Origin: Lomentospora prolificans
Lineage: Eukaryota > Ascomycota > Sordariomycetes > Microascales > Microascaceae
Assembly: GCA_029532625.1 (NCBI GenBank)
Contig: JARFXM010000008.1
Location: 186,001-250,000 of the forward strand
Length of the DNA stretch: 64,000 nt
Direction of reading: 5' to 3'
In this document: in pieces, positions 1-10,831 of the stretch
Layout of the letters: the number at the start of each line of letters is the position of its first letter
Numbering within the stretch: position 1 is the stretch's first letter
Made by a program: the position numbers and the translations under genes
The notes under the pieces: model-generated
Told to the model about the DNA's origin: nothing
Database searches by the model: none
Seen by the model: the letters and a program-made list of their open reading frames with translations, nothing else

Positions 1-1719
1 GCGTTCCGCAAATGGAAGTCGCCGTCTACCTGGGGCCAAGTTGGGTAGACCATGGTGTGGATTGGCGTTTGGTTCGAGGGTAGGTGCGGGGTTCATTGGG
101 AGACGAAGGAGGTTCGGGTCCGGCGAGGGCTCCCGCGTGAGGTCAATCACAAGATTGTCTACATCGGTGTGGTTTCCTGCTAGGGTGCTGCTGTCTGTGC
201 GGTTGAGAGAAGGAGGGCTTCGTCGCAGGGAGTTGGTTCGTCGGGCTCGGAGGCTACCGAAGGATTGTTCTCGGCGGGGAGGTCTGGTTATGGGGGGGCT
301 ATCAGGCTCGTCTGTGAGATCGATCACGGTGGGTTGAGGCGGGTTCCTCGGCCGGGTATCGAGCCAGGCGACCTCGACCTCGACTAGTTCGTCGACCTGC
401 GAGGCCATGGTGGGCGATTTTGTTTCGCTCAAGTGCTGGGTGAGGGAGATGGGAGAACTCGGAATTACTAGTCGATCGACAAGCTAGATATGCTCTCGAA
501 GAGCAGAAAAGCGTCCAGTCTGTTCTAGAGTTGGAAGTTTGTCGAAGGGACAAAGGAGTCCATTCGAGAAGTCGAGCGGGGGAGGGAGTGGCCTGGGCAG
601 GTGGAGAAAGGCAGGCGCGCGGCAGACGTCGTTCGTCCAAATGGAAATTAATCGAGAGTCGTGAAGGTGAAGAATGCGTTTTCTGGCGGCAGCCTGTTGT
701 GGTGATGGGGTCGTGTTGGTTCAGCTCCAGGCCGCACAGCTCCAATTCTCGCAGGGGCTTAGGCGTCAGGACATGGAAGGGGGTTCAAAGGCCAGCGGGA
801 GATGTGGGCGTGTCTCCTTCAATATTGCCCACTGCTAAAATCCCTGGTGTTTCTGGTGGCAATGGACATGGGCAACGGCTGGAGATTAGGTAAGCTTCCT
901 AGAGCGGCTGGCAATTGGTACCAGCTCGTCGGAATTGGAACAAGTTTGAGCTCAGTGAAAGCTCTTGGAGGCTGCGCCAGCATATCGACACCGTGACCAC
1001 ACTTTGGTTCTGGCACGTTGCTCATCAGGAGACGTCCGCTGCACCGTCCGCCAGCTGTAAGGCACTGCTGACGATTCGGCCTGGCCGGGCCTATTAATTA
1101 ACCCATTCCGAATCTCCGGGATCGAACTTGAAAGTTTCTCTGGTTCGCCAGCTGAATAAACTTGGGTCGCCTCCATGTTAAGTTTTCTACCAGCGAAAAT
1201 CGGCGATGCATGGTTTTGAAATGTCAAAAGTATTCATGACATCACAATCCACACAATGTAATGTTTCTATTTCCGGCCGACTAGCGGACGCGGCAGGCGG
1301 CCTGGCAATGGCAACACATTGAGTCCAGCAAATGCCGCCATCATGATACAGGCATGGGCCGGTCCATTTAAAGTTGTATCAATCAATTGATGGTCTGATG
1401 AGCATCACTCTGGGGAGTCACCACACATTCAGCAATGCAAACTGTATCCGCCAGTGATATCCGCACCAAATGAATTGATCAACTTTAGGTAGAGTCTAAC
1501 AAGCAGCATAGAACCTTGCAAGTAGGTAACCACATATCGCAGCCAGAAGCCTGGCAATTCATGTTTAAAAATGTTCTGTCCTTGGAGAGGCGCTATTCTA
1601 CACCCATTGCGTTCCAACACCCTTTTTTATATCTCGAAAAAAAGAGAAGCTGTTCCCCGATAGTAAATTAAAAACTGTACAAACTGTACGCCTCTCCTAT
1701 TGTTTTGCACCCCCTCCCT
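1..1719. other. Left-edge intergenic region, no gene supported
   Basis: No reading frame here has recognisable protein motifs or plausible fungal splice structure. The frames that stay open (for example about 300-745 on the minus strand) have a composition typical of chance ORFs. The right end is the 3' flank of PRP19. The first bases could belong to a transcript whose gene lies outside the window, but nothing in the sequence proves this. Confidence 0.6.
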
Positions 1720-3431
1720 CTACTCCTTGGCAGCAAGAACAGTAACGACACCCTCTGTATTAACAGCCACCAACTTCTTTCCATCAGCACCCCACCGGAT
1801 CCCCGAGCTCGCGAACGAGCTCCTCAAAGGCTCCGACCACGACTTGGAGCTCTTGGCGTATTGTTGCACAGTCACACCGCTGGCGCCAGCCGTCGCCAGG
1901 AACTGGCCGCTATAGTCCCACGCGAGCGACTGCACGGAGCCGCCAATCTCGAGGACCTTAGCCTTAGCGGCATCGCCCTCCTTGCGCAGATCGAAGACGG
2001 TGACGGTGGTCTGGCCCTTGGCGGTGGCGGCAAACCAGAAGCCGTTCTCGGAGAAGACGAGGGCCTGGAGGGGCACGCCGAGGGAGAATACTGCGGCTTG
2101 TTCGAGGGTCTTGGTCATGAAGAGCTTGATGTCGCCGGTTGTAGTACCGGCGGCAAAGAGGTGGCCATCGGGGTGGAATGCGCATGTCGTGAGGGCTGTG
2201 ATAGTGTTAGCATAGACTCAAAAAAAAAAAAAAAAAAGGCGAGCAATGCAGAAGGGTCGTACCAGAATCCGTGTAGCAGCGGCCAACAGGAGTAAGGGAT
2301 TGGAGATCGTAGAAGACGATGAGCTTATCTACACCAACAGATGCCACAAACTCGCCAGAAGGATGCAACGCAAGCGCCGTAGCAGCTCCAGCGTGCTCGG
2401 TGAGAGAGGCAACCTCTCGGCCGCTATCGTACATCTTGACGGAGCCCTTGGCCGTGGAGACAACAAGCTTCGTTCCGGTCCAGATCTCGTCCGTAACGGG
2501 TTCGTTGACAGCCAGCTGTCGCTCTACCTTGCCTTCATCAACCGAGAAGATGGCGGTCTCGCCCTGAACCGACGAAATCGCCGCATAGGTTCCGTCTTCT
2601 TGTACTGTGAGGGCAGTGACGTGCGAGAAGGGGAGGGACGTCGAAGATTCGGTAGTGAACTCGGCTACCTCGTCGCCAGTCACCCAGCCATCGGGAACCG
2701 GTCGCTTCTTTCGGCTCTTGGAGAGTCTTTGAAACAGTTAGAATGCCAGCGGAAACAAACAAAAAGCGATGGCACGGGGAGAAGTAACATACTTTTGGTG
2801 AGTCTCGTCCACCTTGGCTGCAAGCTCCTCCGAGAGGCCTTGTACCGAATCTATCGCCATGTCATCACCGTTGACACCTCCGCCAGCAGAGACGGTGACC
2901 TTGGAAAGCGCATCGCGCGCCTCATCCCGCTCCTTCGTAAGCCTAGCGATGACGCGCTTCGCCGCATCGTTCTGGTACAGCGCCGTGCTGAGCTCTTCCC
3001 TGGTTCGCGCCAGCTCCTCCATCAAGGTGCGGGTGCCTAGCGCTACCGAGTCCCATTCATTCTGGAAGGTTGCGAGGAGGGCAGGGATCGAGGTTAACGT
3101 CGGGGGGCGGGGGCGGACGACGCGGGAGGTCTTGAGGGGGATGAGGTCTTCGAGGGTGAGGGCTTCGTTCGTCTCGGGTTCGGTGCCGTGCTGCTCTACG
3201 TACTGCTCGATGAGTCGCTTCTCGTACACGGCACCTGCACAAGGACGTAAGCTTCTATTACACCCATTTACCAGACCAGGAAAAACAAAATGGACTACTT
3301 ACCAGACTTCTTGGAGAGGACAGGCTCCTGGGGAGCTTCCCCAGAGACTAGAGGGAGCCGTCAGCAAAATCCAAACAAGGGAGAGGGGCACGAGACAAAA
3401 GCCGGGACAAGGCCTTACTTGCGCAGAACAT
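1720..3431 (-). CDS. prp19: Pre-mRNA-processing factor 19 (U-box E3 ubiquitin ligase, NineTeen complex)
   Basis: Five exons are predicted: 3419-3431, 3303-3347, 2793-3234, 2263-2726 and 1720-2195. Joined, they give 479 aa, close to the 504 aa of human PRPF19. The N-terminus (MFCAISGEAP...) is a typical Prp19 U-box, about residues 1-70, spread over two tiny first exons and the start of exon 3. A helical coiled-coil segment follows at about 75-140, with a low-complexity linker. The C-terminal half is a WD40 propeller. Family knowledge: Prp19 is a tetrameric ubiquitin ligase that scaffolds the complex activating the spliceosome, and it also acts in DNA-damage signalling. All four introns are 66-71 bp. 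Intron 4 (2196-2262) contains 18 consecutive A on the plus strand, a T-run in the transcript. It is divergently arranged with the OHCU decarboxylase, sharing a 0.7 kb promoter region. The start codon is fixed by the conserved U-box beginning. Confidence 0.95.
2220..2237. repeat. A18 homopolymer inside PRP19 intron 4
   Basis: Eighteen consecutive A on the plus strand, read as U18 in the transcript. It lies between the donor (at 2262) and the acceptor (at 2196) and probably acts as an extreme polypyrimidine tract. Length polymorphism is likely. Confidence 0.95.
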
Positions 3432-4113
3432 TGTCACTCCTGTATCGGACTTCCAATTATAGTGTATGCGGATGTTCAATTGATTGGGAGCTCGGGTGGC
3501 AGGTGAGGAGCTGGGGTTGATGGAAAAGTTGATGACGCGACAAGGCTACACCTCTCGACGTGGGTTCGCATTGAGCGTGTGGTGATTTGAGGCTGGGATC
3601 GCAAAAATCAAGGATTGCTCTGGCAGCTGTAGAGTAGCGCGACAGCTGTGCGCCAGCTGCAAGCTAGCTGGAGGGGCACCACGGCTGTTGCCGGCTGTTC
3701 AGTGCCACAAGTGGGTCTTTCAGCTGCAGGTTCCTTATCTTTCGAACGCCCGCTCATTGTTTCATTTATCTCCAAATCGCGTCACTGGCCTTGTACTCCA
3801 AAGAGTCTCTGATAGCCCATCGTTCGCAAGCCCACTTTTGCGTGCGAAAGCCCTTTTTTTGTTTTATCCAGGCCCTAAACAAGAAAGTGCTTGAAACCAG
3901 TCCTTTTCCCTATCCTGCACATTGCTTTATTTCTGTACTTTTCATATTCCATGTCCCTCCCCTTTTACAGCCGTTCCTTAAACAGAAGGTCCTCCCAGCA
4001 CTCCTAAAAATTCCCCTTTATCTCGGGCCTTATCCACAGGGCCCCCCCCAGGCAAACTCGAGCCACCCACTCACAATCCCTCCTTCTCCCTTATCAGTCG
4101 GCAAACAACCAGG
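3432..4113. promoter_or_regulatory. Divergent promoter region between PRP19 and OHCU decarboxylase
   Basis: 682 bp with two outward-facing genes. CAGCTG occurs four times, at 3624, 3643, 3654 and 3721, within about 100 bp, among further CTGGC/GGCTG words. A pyrimidine-rich stretch at about 3890-4110 precedes the decarboxylase start, as is usual for fungal promoters. No factor is known to bind here; regulation is inferred from position only. Confidence 0.6.
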
Positions 4114-4730
4114 ATGGCCGCCGTTGCGCCCGCACGACTGCCCAGTATCGCATCCCTCCCCCGACTCTCCCCTGCTGTGCAGACCGAGATTCTTGACCTT
4201 CTCTTCGAGCCCAGCCCTGTCATCCATCAACTTCTCCTTCCTCTCCTTCAAAAGCGGGAGTTTGCCTCCTACGACGACTTTATCACCAACGCGCACGCCG
4301 TCTTTTCTGCGCTCCGCTCCACCTCTGAGGACCCTGATGCCCTCGCCAAGCTGCACTCCATTTTGGGCTCCCACCCTCGTCTTGGGGCTAAAAAGGTTGA
4401 GAGCGCCCAGTCTGCGGCGGAGCAGGCTCAGCTGCAATCCGGCGACGGCTCTGAGCTTGCGGCCCTGAACGCCGAGTATGAAAGGACCTTTCCCGGGCTA
4501 CGGTATGTCGTCTTTGTCAATGGACGGCCGAGACCTGTCATCATGGAGAACATGAGAGAGAGGATCGCCCGAGGCGACATCTCTCTCGAAGAACAAGAGG
4601 GTATCCAGGTAGGACACGCCGTTCCCCAATAGGTGCATCCCTCTCTCCGATCAATTAACCGACTTACATACTCCCGCAGGCAATGTGTGATATCGCACGC
4701 GACCGCGCTGCCAAACTTCAGAGTGCATAA
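4114..4730 (+). CDS. 2-oxo-4-hydroxy-4-carboxy-5-ureidoimidazoline (OHCU) decarboxylase
   Basis: Two exons (4114-4608 and 4680-4730) give a 181-aa protein, the normal size for this single-domain all-helical family. The family hallmark is the HPRLGAKK stretch, whose first residue, H87, corresponds to the catalytic histidine region. The RYVVFVNGRP segment and the C-terminal arginine-rich helix are also typical. Family knowledge: the enzyme decarboxylates OHCU to S-allantoin, the third step of urate oxidation after uricase and HIU hydrolase, and animal and plant forms are often peroxisomal. The extreme C-terminus here ends in QSA, not a clear SKL-type peroxisomal signal, so location is uncertain. 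Splicing is supported by a GTAGGA donor and a CGCAG acceptor that restore the conserved helix; reading through instead ends the protein after eight unrelated residues. Confidence 0.9.
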
Positions 4731-5506
4731 AGCAGACTGAAGGGAGACAACACAGCAAGTGAGCACGTGTTCACACAATCTTAAGTCTTCACAAGCCTAA
4801 CAGAGACTTGGTTGAACAGAGGACGGTTGACGTTCAATTCAGCTCTCGGTCGCTAACAGATCTGGAAACAACGATGCGCTTGGCTATTCATTCCCTTGGG
4901 ATTGCTTGCATCCATCTGCCCTTCAACCCGCACAAGACCCCAATCCCAGCCCTGCACAAGAAAAAGTCTCTCAACATCGTTTCGTTCGTTTCTCAGAGAT
5001 CCTTTCCACAGAAACAAAACGGTGTGAGATGGGGGAAGGCCGTCTTGAAATACAGATTCGGCCGGGCCCCTCTCCAATTCCATAGCTTCGAACCAACACA
5101 GAGCAGCAACCAGAAACAAAACAAGAAACTATCAAAGAAAACCGCCCAAGGTTCCATGTTCCCTTTCCCATATGGTCCCTGTCCCTTAGAAAACATGCCT
5201 GGCTCCAATATTATTCCGAATTCCAGTTCAAATTTGCCTCCGCCCCAATCCCATGTCAAGACGGGTTGAAAAACAAGAAGCTCCAACGCCATGCAACATG
5301 ATCTGAGTCCAATACACGCACAAGAATAACGGATAAAGATAACTGTCAAGAAACATCTCACGATGCATATCACATAGGCAAGATGAAGCAAAGGATCCTC
5401 ACCAACTCCAAATCCCACCAAATGGCCGATGATATCATAACACTCAAACAACACATCGCTGAGTATGCTTTTGCGGCCCCCCCTGAAACAAGGGGTGCTC
5501 TTTTTA
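4731..5506. other. Convergent 3' flanks, no gene supported
   Basis: This lies between the ends of the OHCU decarboxylase and the minus-strand orphan gene. Both strands have frames open for 150 codons, but they overlap each other, show no domain, and lie where two 3' untranslated regions should meet. Confidence 0.6.
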
Positions 5507-6844
5507 TTACACCGACCTTACCGCCCACGAGATACCGTCGAGCTCGTCGAGATACTCCTCAAATGAATGCCCGTCGTCGCTGTCAGCCACCGCACCGGAG
5601 CCCTGCCCGAATATGGCACCGAAGTCGGAGTACACATCCTCGGGGTCATCCGAGTCGTCATAGAGACTATCATGATCTGCAGACGGAAACGCCTCGCAAT
5701 CATTGTCTTCGTCGTCATAGATACTTCGCCTTTCGTCCCGAAAACTCGAGTCGTCATCCGGCGAGTCATCGATTTCTCGAGCAAGCGGCGAAGTCGGCGG
5801 CGACATTGGCCCGTGGCGGCGGTTACTCTCCAGCGAGGGCACGGGGAGACCCTGCAATTTTTGCTGGAGCTGAGGTGACCGCACCATGACTCTAGGGTTC
5901 GGTATAGAGTTTAGCGGAATACCACCAGGGCGATGACTAGGAGTGCGTGGAGACGACGACGAAGGAGACGGAGACGGAGATGTGTTCGGACCTGCTTCCG
6001 TTCGCCCCACAACGGTACGCGTCAGTACGTTGCTCAGCTCGGTCCAACTGCAGTCCTTTAGACGGGCCCTCGTCAGGTTGAGGGTGGCAAAGCGTCGGAA
6101 AGAAGCGGCCGAGTGATTGGCGTGTAGGCCACGCCTGACCATTTCGGCATGGGTGGCCATCTTAAGGAAGCGCTTGTCACCATTGGCGAGACCTTCCCGG
6201 TTGAGAATGTGTGTGGCGGGTAATGAGAAAGGTTGGGAGAGACGGCTCGTGATGAGTTGCAGCCTTAACCGGCGCTTCTTGCAGCTGAGAGAGGCTGTGT
6301 TGGGCCCATCGACATCGGCGGCGGATCTCGCTCGCTTCAGATTCGGCCTTGCGGAAGTGGAAGTGTCGTATCGGAAGGTGAAAGAGGATTTGGTTTGCGG
6401 ATCGGAAGGCTTGAAGGTGAAGCGGTGTTTCGCATCGGAAAATGGCAACCGCACACGGTGAGGGATATCGAGGACTGAGGAAGATTCGGAAGATTTGGAT
6501 GAAGTCGGTGTCGAAGACGAAGAAGAGAGGCCTGTCCGTGTAGGCATCGGATGTCTTAGGGCGAGAGAAGCGGTAGACTCCTCGATCTCGACATAGATGG
6601 CGACGGCGGTGGATTGCGAGACGGCCTTGAAGATGTCGCTAGGACCGAGACAAAGCGCCCCGCAAGTATGGCTCCTCGGCGTCGACCACTCAGCATCTAG
6701 CTGCACAGGACCAGGACGAAACGAATCGGTCGAGCTTGGCCCATGGCGATCGAATCGTGAACGATAGGTGCACCACGGTCGTAACGGCTTTGCTTGGATC
6801 GGAGGAAGGGCACTTATGTCGACACCCATGACTGCAGCAGGCAT
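5507..6844 (-). CDS. Conserved fungal protein of unknown function, probably nuclear
   Basis: A single-exon reading frame of 445 aa. Residues about 190-265 form the only clearly structured, conserved-looking block. It starts with a basic patch (CKKRRLRLQL) and continues into a segment with SRLSQPFSLPATHILNRE, which I recall from many Pezizomycotina hypothetical proteins of unknown role. The basic patch can serve as a nuclear localisation signal. The rest is Ser/Pro-rich and disordered, with an acidic Asp/Ser/Tyr-rich tail from about residue 360 that could act as an activation or interaction region (inference). It is preceded by the 10.7 kb gene-free interval, an upstream distance more typical of regulatory genes. 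I do not know its function; coding status is well supported by length and the conserved core. Confidence 0.8.
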   Translation of the reverse strand: MPAAVMGVDISALPPIQAKPLRPWCTYRSRFDRHGPSSTDSFRPGPVQLDAEWSTPRSHTCGALCLGPSDIFKAVSQSTAVAIYVEIEESTASLALRHPMPTRTGLSSSSSTPTSSKSSESSSVLDIPHRVRLPFSDAKHRFTFKPSDPQTKSSFTFRYDTSTSARPNLKRARSAADVDGPNTASLSCKKRRLRLQLITSRLSQPFSLPATHILNREGLANGDKRFLKMATHAEMVRRGLHANHSAASFRRFATLNLTRARLKDCSWTELSNVLTRTVVGRTEAGPNTSPSPSPSSSSPRTPSHRPGGIPLNSIPNPRVMVRSPQLQQKLQGLPVPSLESNRRHGPMSPPTSPLAREIDDSPDDDSSFRDERRSIYDDEDNDCEAFPSADHDSLYDDSDDPEDVYSDFGAIFGQGSGAVADSDDGHSFEEYLDELDGISWAVRSV

Positions 6845-8233
6845 TTAAGCGTTTTTCGAGGGGGATTCGAGGGATTGCAAAAAGGCGGTCTCGGCTTTCT
6901 ATTTAAAAGAGGGGTGGCAGGAATCAAGGCGAGAGACCAAAGCGAAAGAGGAGCGGATACGACACTCGGGCGTGTTTGTTCAGTGGTGGTGATGGGCCAC
7001 AGGGACGCCCCCGCATGCCTTATTGGGGAATAGTCGACATTCACGGTTTCGAGCCGGACTCAGTTTTAGCCTACTCGTTTTATTTAAAGAGACGAAACTA
7101 GGACGGGGTCCGTCAGAGAAGCAATTATTTGGACTTTTGCTGGTTTCTTTTCGCGGGGGTGATGCCGGTTCGGTATTGTAATCGGAATGGTCCTTGTAGG
7201 AAGTCGAGACCCTGTTTGGCTAGAGGTTCGTGTGTGGTCGGATTGAGAGTGTGTGTGTGATGGGACTCGAGATGAGGGAGGCGGAGAGAGGAGATCGGGT
7301 GTGTTAAAAGGGGGCAATTATGGATTTTGGTCGTGTGCCCAAAGTACGATTTTTGAAGGGGGTCGAGTGTTAACTCTGCAACTCTGGGCCAGACCCGGGG
7401 GAAGGGGGGGGTGAAATTGGGAATGGGTGCAGCAAGGTGGGGAATGGAGAGAATGGAAAAGGTTCACGACCCGGGGGGGGGGGCGTGTATGGATTGGCGG
7501 AGGGGATTAGAAAATAAAAAAGGAGGGACCCAAGTCGCTGGGAAGAGAGAGGCAAGCGAGACGACAGGGAAAGGAAATGGGTTGAATCTGATGGGCTGGA
7601 GAAGCCTGGAGGTGGAGGGAGTGATTGAATTGAGAGAGGTATCAAGGGTCTGGGTCTGGGTCCAGGTCTGGGCGAGATGTCTGTTCTGAGAGGTACTAAT
7701 ACTACCGGGCACAGGCGGGAACTGTGGGTGGGCTTTTTTGGGGAAGTCGTTCGAGACGTCGGCGGACTGTTAATTCGCTCGACTCGGCCGGGGCAAAAGA
7801 CCCCAGAAAGCATCCGCGTTCGGAAGTTTGGCGATTCGGTCGGAGGAGGGTTGTCTTCTCTCGCCGGTGCCTCTCTCGGTCGCGCCCTCGACAATGACCA
7901 AGAGGTTTAATCTCGTTCGGCCTTTCCTTGGTCGCTTTCTTGTTCGTGTCGAGTCGACCGGTGGCTTGCTTTGCGGGCGCGAGTGAGGGATCGTCGCCAG
8001 CTGGTCGGGGTATTAGAGCACGGGGCGCCGTGCACCACCCGCCAGGCCCGTTTCGATGGGGAAAGCTAATAAGCTACAAGTAGCCAGCAGCCAGCTGGCT
8101 GACGAGGGAGAGAAGCCGAAGCCTGGGCGGCGAGCCAGCTATTGGGCAGAGCCAGCAGCCTTTCCGACCAAGGGAAACCGTTGGCCTCTTCGGAGAGGTA
8201 TGATTTAGAAACCGCCAGGGCGCAAAACAAACC

Positions 8234-8234
<1 letters not shown>

Positions 8235-8266
<32 letters not shown>
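8235..8266. repeat. A32 homopolymer
   Basis: Thirty-two consecutive A on the plus strand. The flanks do not match those of the other long homopolymers in the window, so there is no sign of a dispersed poly(A)-tailed element. Confidence 0.97.
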
Positions 8267-8269
<3 letters not shown>

Positions 8270-9294
8270 AGAAAGCTCTGCTTTTTTTCTTTTCCTTTCT
8301 CGATCTGTTTCTGAAAGATGAAGAAAAAGCAAAGGCGAATGAAAAACCCGGACAGCGAACAAAGACAGGAAAGCCTCAGCCTCAGGATTGGGCAGGAAGC
8401 ATCAACCGTTGTCTTCGCTTTCCCACAGTCGCGACGCTATCCGTTTCTTATGTTCTTTCTTACTTTTTTTTTTCCCGCACTCACGCCCCTTCTTCAGCTA
8501 ATTGGAGGTTTGGGCCTTCGCCGTGTAAGTAGTTGGAGAGAGACTAGAGGGAAAGAGGAGGAGAGGAAGGGAGATTGGGAACTGGAGAGATGTGACACGA
8601 GACCTCGACAAAGTGGCAAGGTTTCTATGTATACTTGTAGTATGCTACGAGTACGAGATGAATATTAGACCAAGCTTCCTAAACTAGTTTCCCCACCACT
8701 TCTGATGCTCGATCTCTCGCTCTCTGGCTCTAATACTACTACTTTCATTCTCTTTGGAGCCCCCCTCCGATGTCTCCTCTTATTTCCGGTTCTTACCCAT
8801 TCTTCGGTACCCGAACGACTAGGGTCGCAAGTGGTAATTACTTCGTACAAGGAACCCGGCCAGTTTGGGGGGCGGGACCAAGGAGGGGGAGACCAGGAGT
8901 CGTGCCCCGGAAAGATGGGGATGGGGGGAAGAGAGATGGTCGGGAGGATTTGTGACAAGCAGGACAAGGTAGGCCGTGTACAACTTTGCCTTTTTCTTCT
9001 CCGTATGTGGTAAAAACGAGTAGACGTAAACGACAAAAAAGGGAAGTCGGGCATACGAAAAAAGGGCGAAGAGGCGAGAAACGGCGGGTGGTGGGGAGCT
9101 TCAGACTGGATATGGGAAGGGGAAGGGAAGATTGGGGGGGGAAGAAGGCGGATTGTGTGCCGCTACAGGTCGGAAATCAGTACAAGGACAAGGACGGTCA
9201 GCTTCCGATGGGGGTCACCGAAGGGCACACCAAAGTGAAGGGAAGGGGGGTTAAAGAGGGAAGATCGAAGGGGGTGGGTTCAATGTTGGTGGTG

Positions 9295-9321
9295 TGGTGG
9301 TGGTGGTGGTGGTGGTGGTGG
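9295..9321. repeat. (TGG)9 microsatellite
   Basis: Nine perfect TGG units, preceded by two imperfect GGT units. It lies in the G-rich part of the gene desert, and no supported reading frame crosses it. Confidence 0.95.
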
Positions 9322-10191
9322 TAGGAATAAGAAGAAGAAAATGGTGGTTCCTCGAGGATAGTTTCCAGGCTCAGCCCTTTTTGTCTTCTTTGGAAATGGG
9401 CTGCGCGCACTGGCACTTGGACATATTCAGAGTAGACCACTTGTAAGTTGGGGGTGCATGCTTGTAAACTACTTGTATCCGGAGGAAGCGGGAAGGGGAG
9501 ATCGAGACCGGGAGATGGAACACTGAGGGCAGCACCCCTTGTTAATACCTAGCTGGCTAAGCATTTCCACCTCGCCTATTTTCGCATTCTCTGCCTTTTA
9601 CGAGTGAAGCCCCCCGTCCCCGCTTCCGAGGAAAACCGCATTTTTCCTCAGCCTCATTCCTTGACAAAAGAAAAGGGCAGAATATGAGGAGGAGAATAAT
9701 GCCAGGGGAAAGGGGAGTGCAAAAAAGGGGTGGGAGAGAGAGAGAAGGTAATCAATTTACAAAGATGAGTGATCACAATCACCCCAGACACCCCTCTTCG
9801 TCCCCTGGATCTGACACGAGAGGGAAACAAGAAAGAAGAAAAAAAATGAAAGAAACTCGATGAGGACGGGGGAGCGGGGAACTACCCGGCCGGTGGGGGA
9901 GGGTTCGGCTCTGCGAGTGTGGTTGTGCCTTCCCAGGTGCAGAGAAAGATTGATGGCTGGCAGGCAATGGATTCAAATGGCCAGCCAAATGGACAGGTAG
10001 ATTGGAGACGGAACATTGACGATGGGAGGGAGGGGCGCGCGTGCACGGCAGGAAGCTGTAAACCCAAGGACGCGGTATCGGGGATTGGGTGGAGATGCAG
10101 GGCTGGCGTCACTTGGAGTGGTTCCGCGGGTTGCAGACAAAAAGAACCCCCAGGTCTTTCGCCATCATCCGGTTTGCTCGGGCTTCAAGAT

Positions 10192-10211
10192 GGGATGGGA
10201 TGGGATGGGGG
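10192..10211 (+). repeat. Perfect G-quadruplex candidate, (GGGAT)3GGGGG
   Basis: Three GGGAT pentamers are followed by five G, giving four G-tracts separated by two-base AT loops. This matches the standard G3+N1-7 quadruplex pattern with very short loops, which are usually stable. It sits in an intergenic, G-rich strand context. Confidence 0.85.
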
Positions 10212-10807
10212 AACGAGAAAGGAGAAAAGGGGGGGGAGGGGGACAAAAGTCTACAGGTGTGTAGTAATCCTGTGCCGCATGGACAACCTTGGAAGCGAGT
10301 CAAGACACGATGGCTGGTTGGACAGACCGGAGGAGGCACGACCTCAGGTCTGGAGAAAGACGTCGTGCATTCGACTCCGGTTCTCCATCAATGCAGTGCG
10401 GTAGCAGTTTACGCCAAGCAGTCTGGGTTCTCATGGGTTGATCTCACTTCACAGCCAGCATGTCGACAGTAATATGGCAAAAGACGGAGGAGTAGTGGAA
10501 AGCCACTGGTTCCAACCAGCACTAGTAGGCACTTCGCCAGCATCGCTGGGCTGGCGGGGTGTGTGCGCGAGCAGCCAGCGACCAGCGAGCATCTGCGGTG
10601 GCAAGGGTTTGGCCACTAGTGGGCAATAGTCGTACGGTGGGAAGCAGTGGGATTGGGCGAACCACCAGACAGGCACAGAGCAAGAACATTGTCGCAAGTG
10701 AGCAGACAGGGTTCGTCTTACCCCAGGTCTCCTTTGAAGCTTTAGAAAGCCAAGTATTGGTATATAGAGAGCCCAAGGAGAGGAAGGGGGAAAAAATAAA
10801 AAAAAGG

Positions 10808-10831
10808 AAAATAAAATAAAATAAAATAAAA
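10808..10831. repeat. (AAAAT)4 microsatellite
   Basis: Four AAAAT units plus a trailing A-run in the gene desert. A similar but imperfect A/T-rich patch occurs near 15620-15660. Confidence 0.9.

Noticed and set aside
4993..5454. 153-codon hydrophobic minus-strand frame downstream of the orphan gene
   Set aside because: It lies in the meeting zone of two 3' untranslated regions, and the opposite strand is also open. Composition fits non-coding DNA.
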